Below, one piece after another: positions 4,884 through 5,795 of a DNA stretch of 5,795 nt (within the stretch, counting starts at the first letter, position 1; every line of letters starts with the position of its first letter). Below the pieces are notes generated by a model. The model did not search any database. It saw only the letters and a program-made list of their open reading frames with translations, and was not told the DNA's origin. Source of the DNA: Alphaproteobacteria bacterium. Lineage in GTDB: Bacteria; Pseudomonadota; Alphaproteobacteria; UBA828. The stretch spans positions 1 to 5,795 of the forward strand of contig JAJDVB010000004.1 of NCBI GenBank assembly GCA_022826345.1, read 5' to 3'. A program made the position numbers and the translations under genes.

Positions 4884-5795
4884 CTATCGCCCGTAGTCTA
4901 TCTCGGCGCCCATGTAGCGCGACGGCCTGCGGCTCCTCTCCAGTTCCAGTTCGCGCTGCCTGACCTCCCTTTCCAGCTCCATCCTCCTTTCGTGCGCGGC
5001 CTCGACCTCCTTTCGGACGGGCGCGTCGCGCCTGACCGTTTCCGTGACCGCGGCCGCCGTCTCGCGCAGCCGCTTCTCAAGCCCGGGAACCCTGGCGATG
5101 TGCGGGCCGTAGGTCTCGGGGTCGCCGAGAACCTTCCGGGCCTCCCTGGCCCAGCGCGTGGCCTCGTGCCGCCACCGGGCGTAGGGGTGCATCTCCGTCA
5201 CGAACCGCTTGCCGCCCTGCTCGTGCTCCTCGACGGCCCTGGCGAGTTCCTTGTCGATGTGCCTGACCCATCCTTCCCGGCCCAGCATCTCGTGCCGCTC
5301 CGTCCGCTCGCGGATCCCGAAATGCGTGTTTTCAAGACTCTTGCAAGGGCTCCTTTCCAGTTCCGTGACGAAGCCGTGGTATCCCTTGACGAAGTAGCGG
5401 TGGCATCCCTGCCTCTCGGCCTGGTCGAGAATCCCCTCCCACCTCCAGACGCGCAGCGCGTCCAGGCCGTCCGCGTCGGGCGCCGCCCGGATGCGCGTCA
5501 TCGCCCTTTCCAGCGCCTTGCGGTCGTCCGGAGAGATGAGAGTGTCCCTGGCCAGCGTCTCACCCCGCTCGATCACATTCGGGGCGGCCCTGGTCCAGCG
5601 CCCGTAGCTGCTGGCCAGGCTCTTGCCCATCGGCCTCTCCGGCCGCCACCATGCGGCCCATTCGATGATCCCCCTGCGCCTGGCCTCGAAGTCCGTCACC
5701 TCCCTGACGCGATGCCGGATCCCGCGGTCCCTCGCCTCCAGTTCGGGCAGTTCCTCGACCATGCCCGCGAGGTCCGGGGGCAGGTCGTGCCCGAA
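4884..5795 (-). CDS. C-terminal part of a large protein with terminal coiled coil; possible relaxase/mobilization protein
   Basis: The frame is open at the right edge, so only the C-terminal 303 residues are visible; the true start lies outside. The methionine at 5760-5762 is probably internal, because the frame continues upstream as FGHDLPPDLAG. Positions below count from that methionine. The protein is soluble, very rich in Arg, Glu, Trp and His, with no membrane segment. Two stretches, YGRWTRAA (53-60) and YARWRHEA (194-201), head similar helical blocks (about 50-94 and 191-238), suggesting a degenerate internal repeat. The second contains GDPETYGPHI (213-222), a motif I associate with the C-terminal accessory regions of large MobA/TraA-like relaxases in alphaproteobacteria. 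That link is from memory and unverified. Residues about 228-279 form a strongly charged coiled coil, and the end is RYMGAEIDYGR. It shares the frequent AGG codons of the plus-strand operon, which it faces tail to tail. Relaxase catalytic motifs would lie outside the window. A phage or other helical structural protein is an alternative. Confidence 0.75.
   Translation of the reverse strand, partial: FGHDLPPDLAGMVEELPELEARDRGIRHRVREVTDFEARRRGIIEWAAWWRPERPMGKSLASSYGRWTRAAPNVIERGETLARDTLISPDDRKALERAMTRIRAAPDADGLDALRVWRWEGILDQAERQGCHRYFVKGYHGFVTELERSPCKSLENTHFGIRERTERHEMLGREGWVRHIDKELARAVEEHEQGGKRFVTEMHPYARWRHEATRWAREARKVLGDPETYGPHIARVPGLEKRLRETAAAVTETVRRDAPVRKEVEAAHERRMELEREVRQRELELERSRRPSRYMGAEIDYGR

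Overview
The window is high-GC bacterial DNA, most likely from a proteobacterium. The identifiable chromosomal-type genes are an NCS2 nucleobase permease and a COG1033-type RND exporter, and the right-hand module resembles mobilization regions of alphaproteobacterial plasmids and integrated elements. No RNA gene, CRISPR array or complete transposase was found. The taxonomic guess is weak.

Left part (1-1278). A minus-strand fragment of an NCS2 xanthine/uracil permease runs off the left edge. It keeps the region with the family motif ETIGD but lacks the front half of the protein, so it looks 5'-truncated. From about 354 to 1278 there is no convincing intact gene. This stretch holds scraps of coding-like sequence and several inverted repeats, including a 20-base dyad with one bulged base near 1136 and a perfect 9-bp hairpin at 1195-1215.

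Middle (1279-3369). A plus-strand gene encodes an RND-superfamily exporter with nine recognisable membrane segments. It stops abruptly inside the conserved GEVG motif region, about 100 residues before the family's usual end. The stop codon lies in a small perfect palindrome (3362-3376), followed by a second hairpin (3388-3400). This marks a breakpoint, probably the edge of an inserted or rearranged element.

Right part (3370-5795). After a 316-base leader with a candidate promoter and a strong ribosome binding site come three small plus-strand genes, 3686-4036, 4033-4362 and 4359-4838. They overlap by ATGA and are probably translationally coupled. All three begin with the same kind of ribbon-helix-helix-like DNA-binding segment, so they look like diverged paralogues. 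A long minus-strand gene, open at the right edge, converges on them and ends in a charged coiled coil. It may be the C-terminal part of a relaxase or other mobilization protein. All four genes use the arginine codon AGG freely, unlike the exporter gene, which supports a separate origin for this segment.

The simplest reading is an old chromosomal neighbourhood (permease, decayed spacer, exporter) broken on its right side by a mobilization-type module. The three-paralogue operon is the least ordinary feature.
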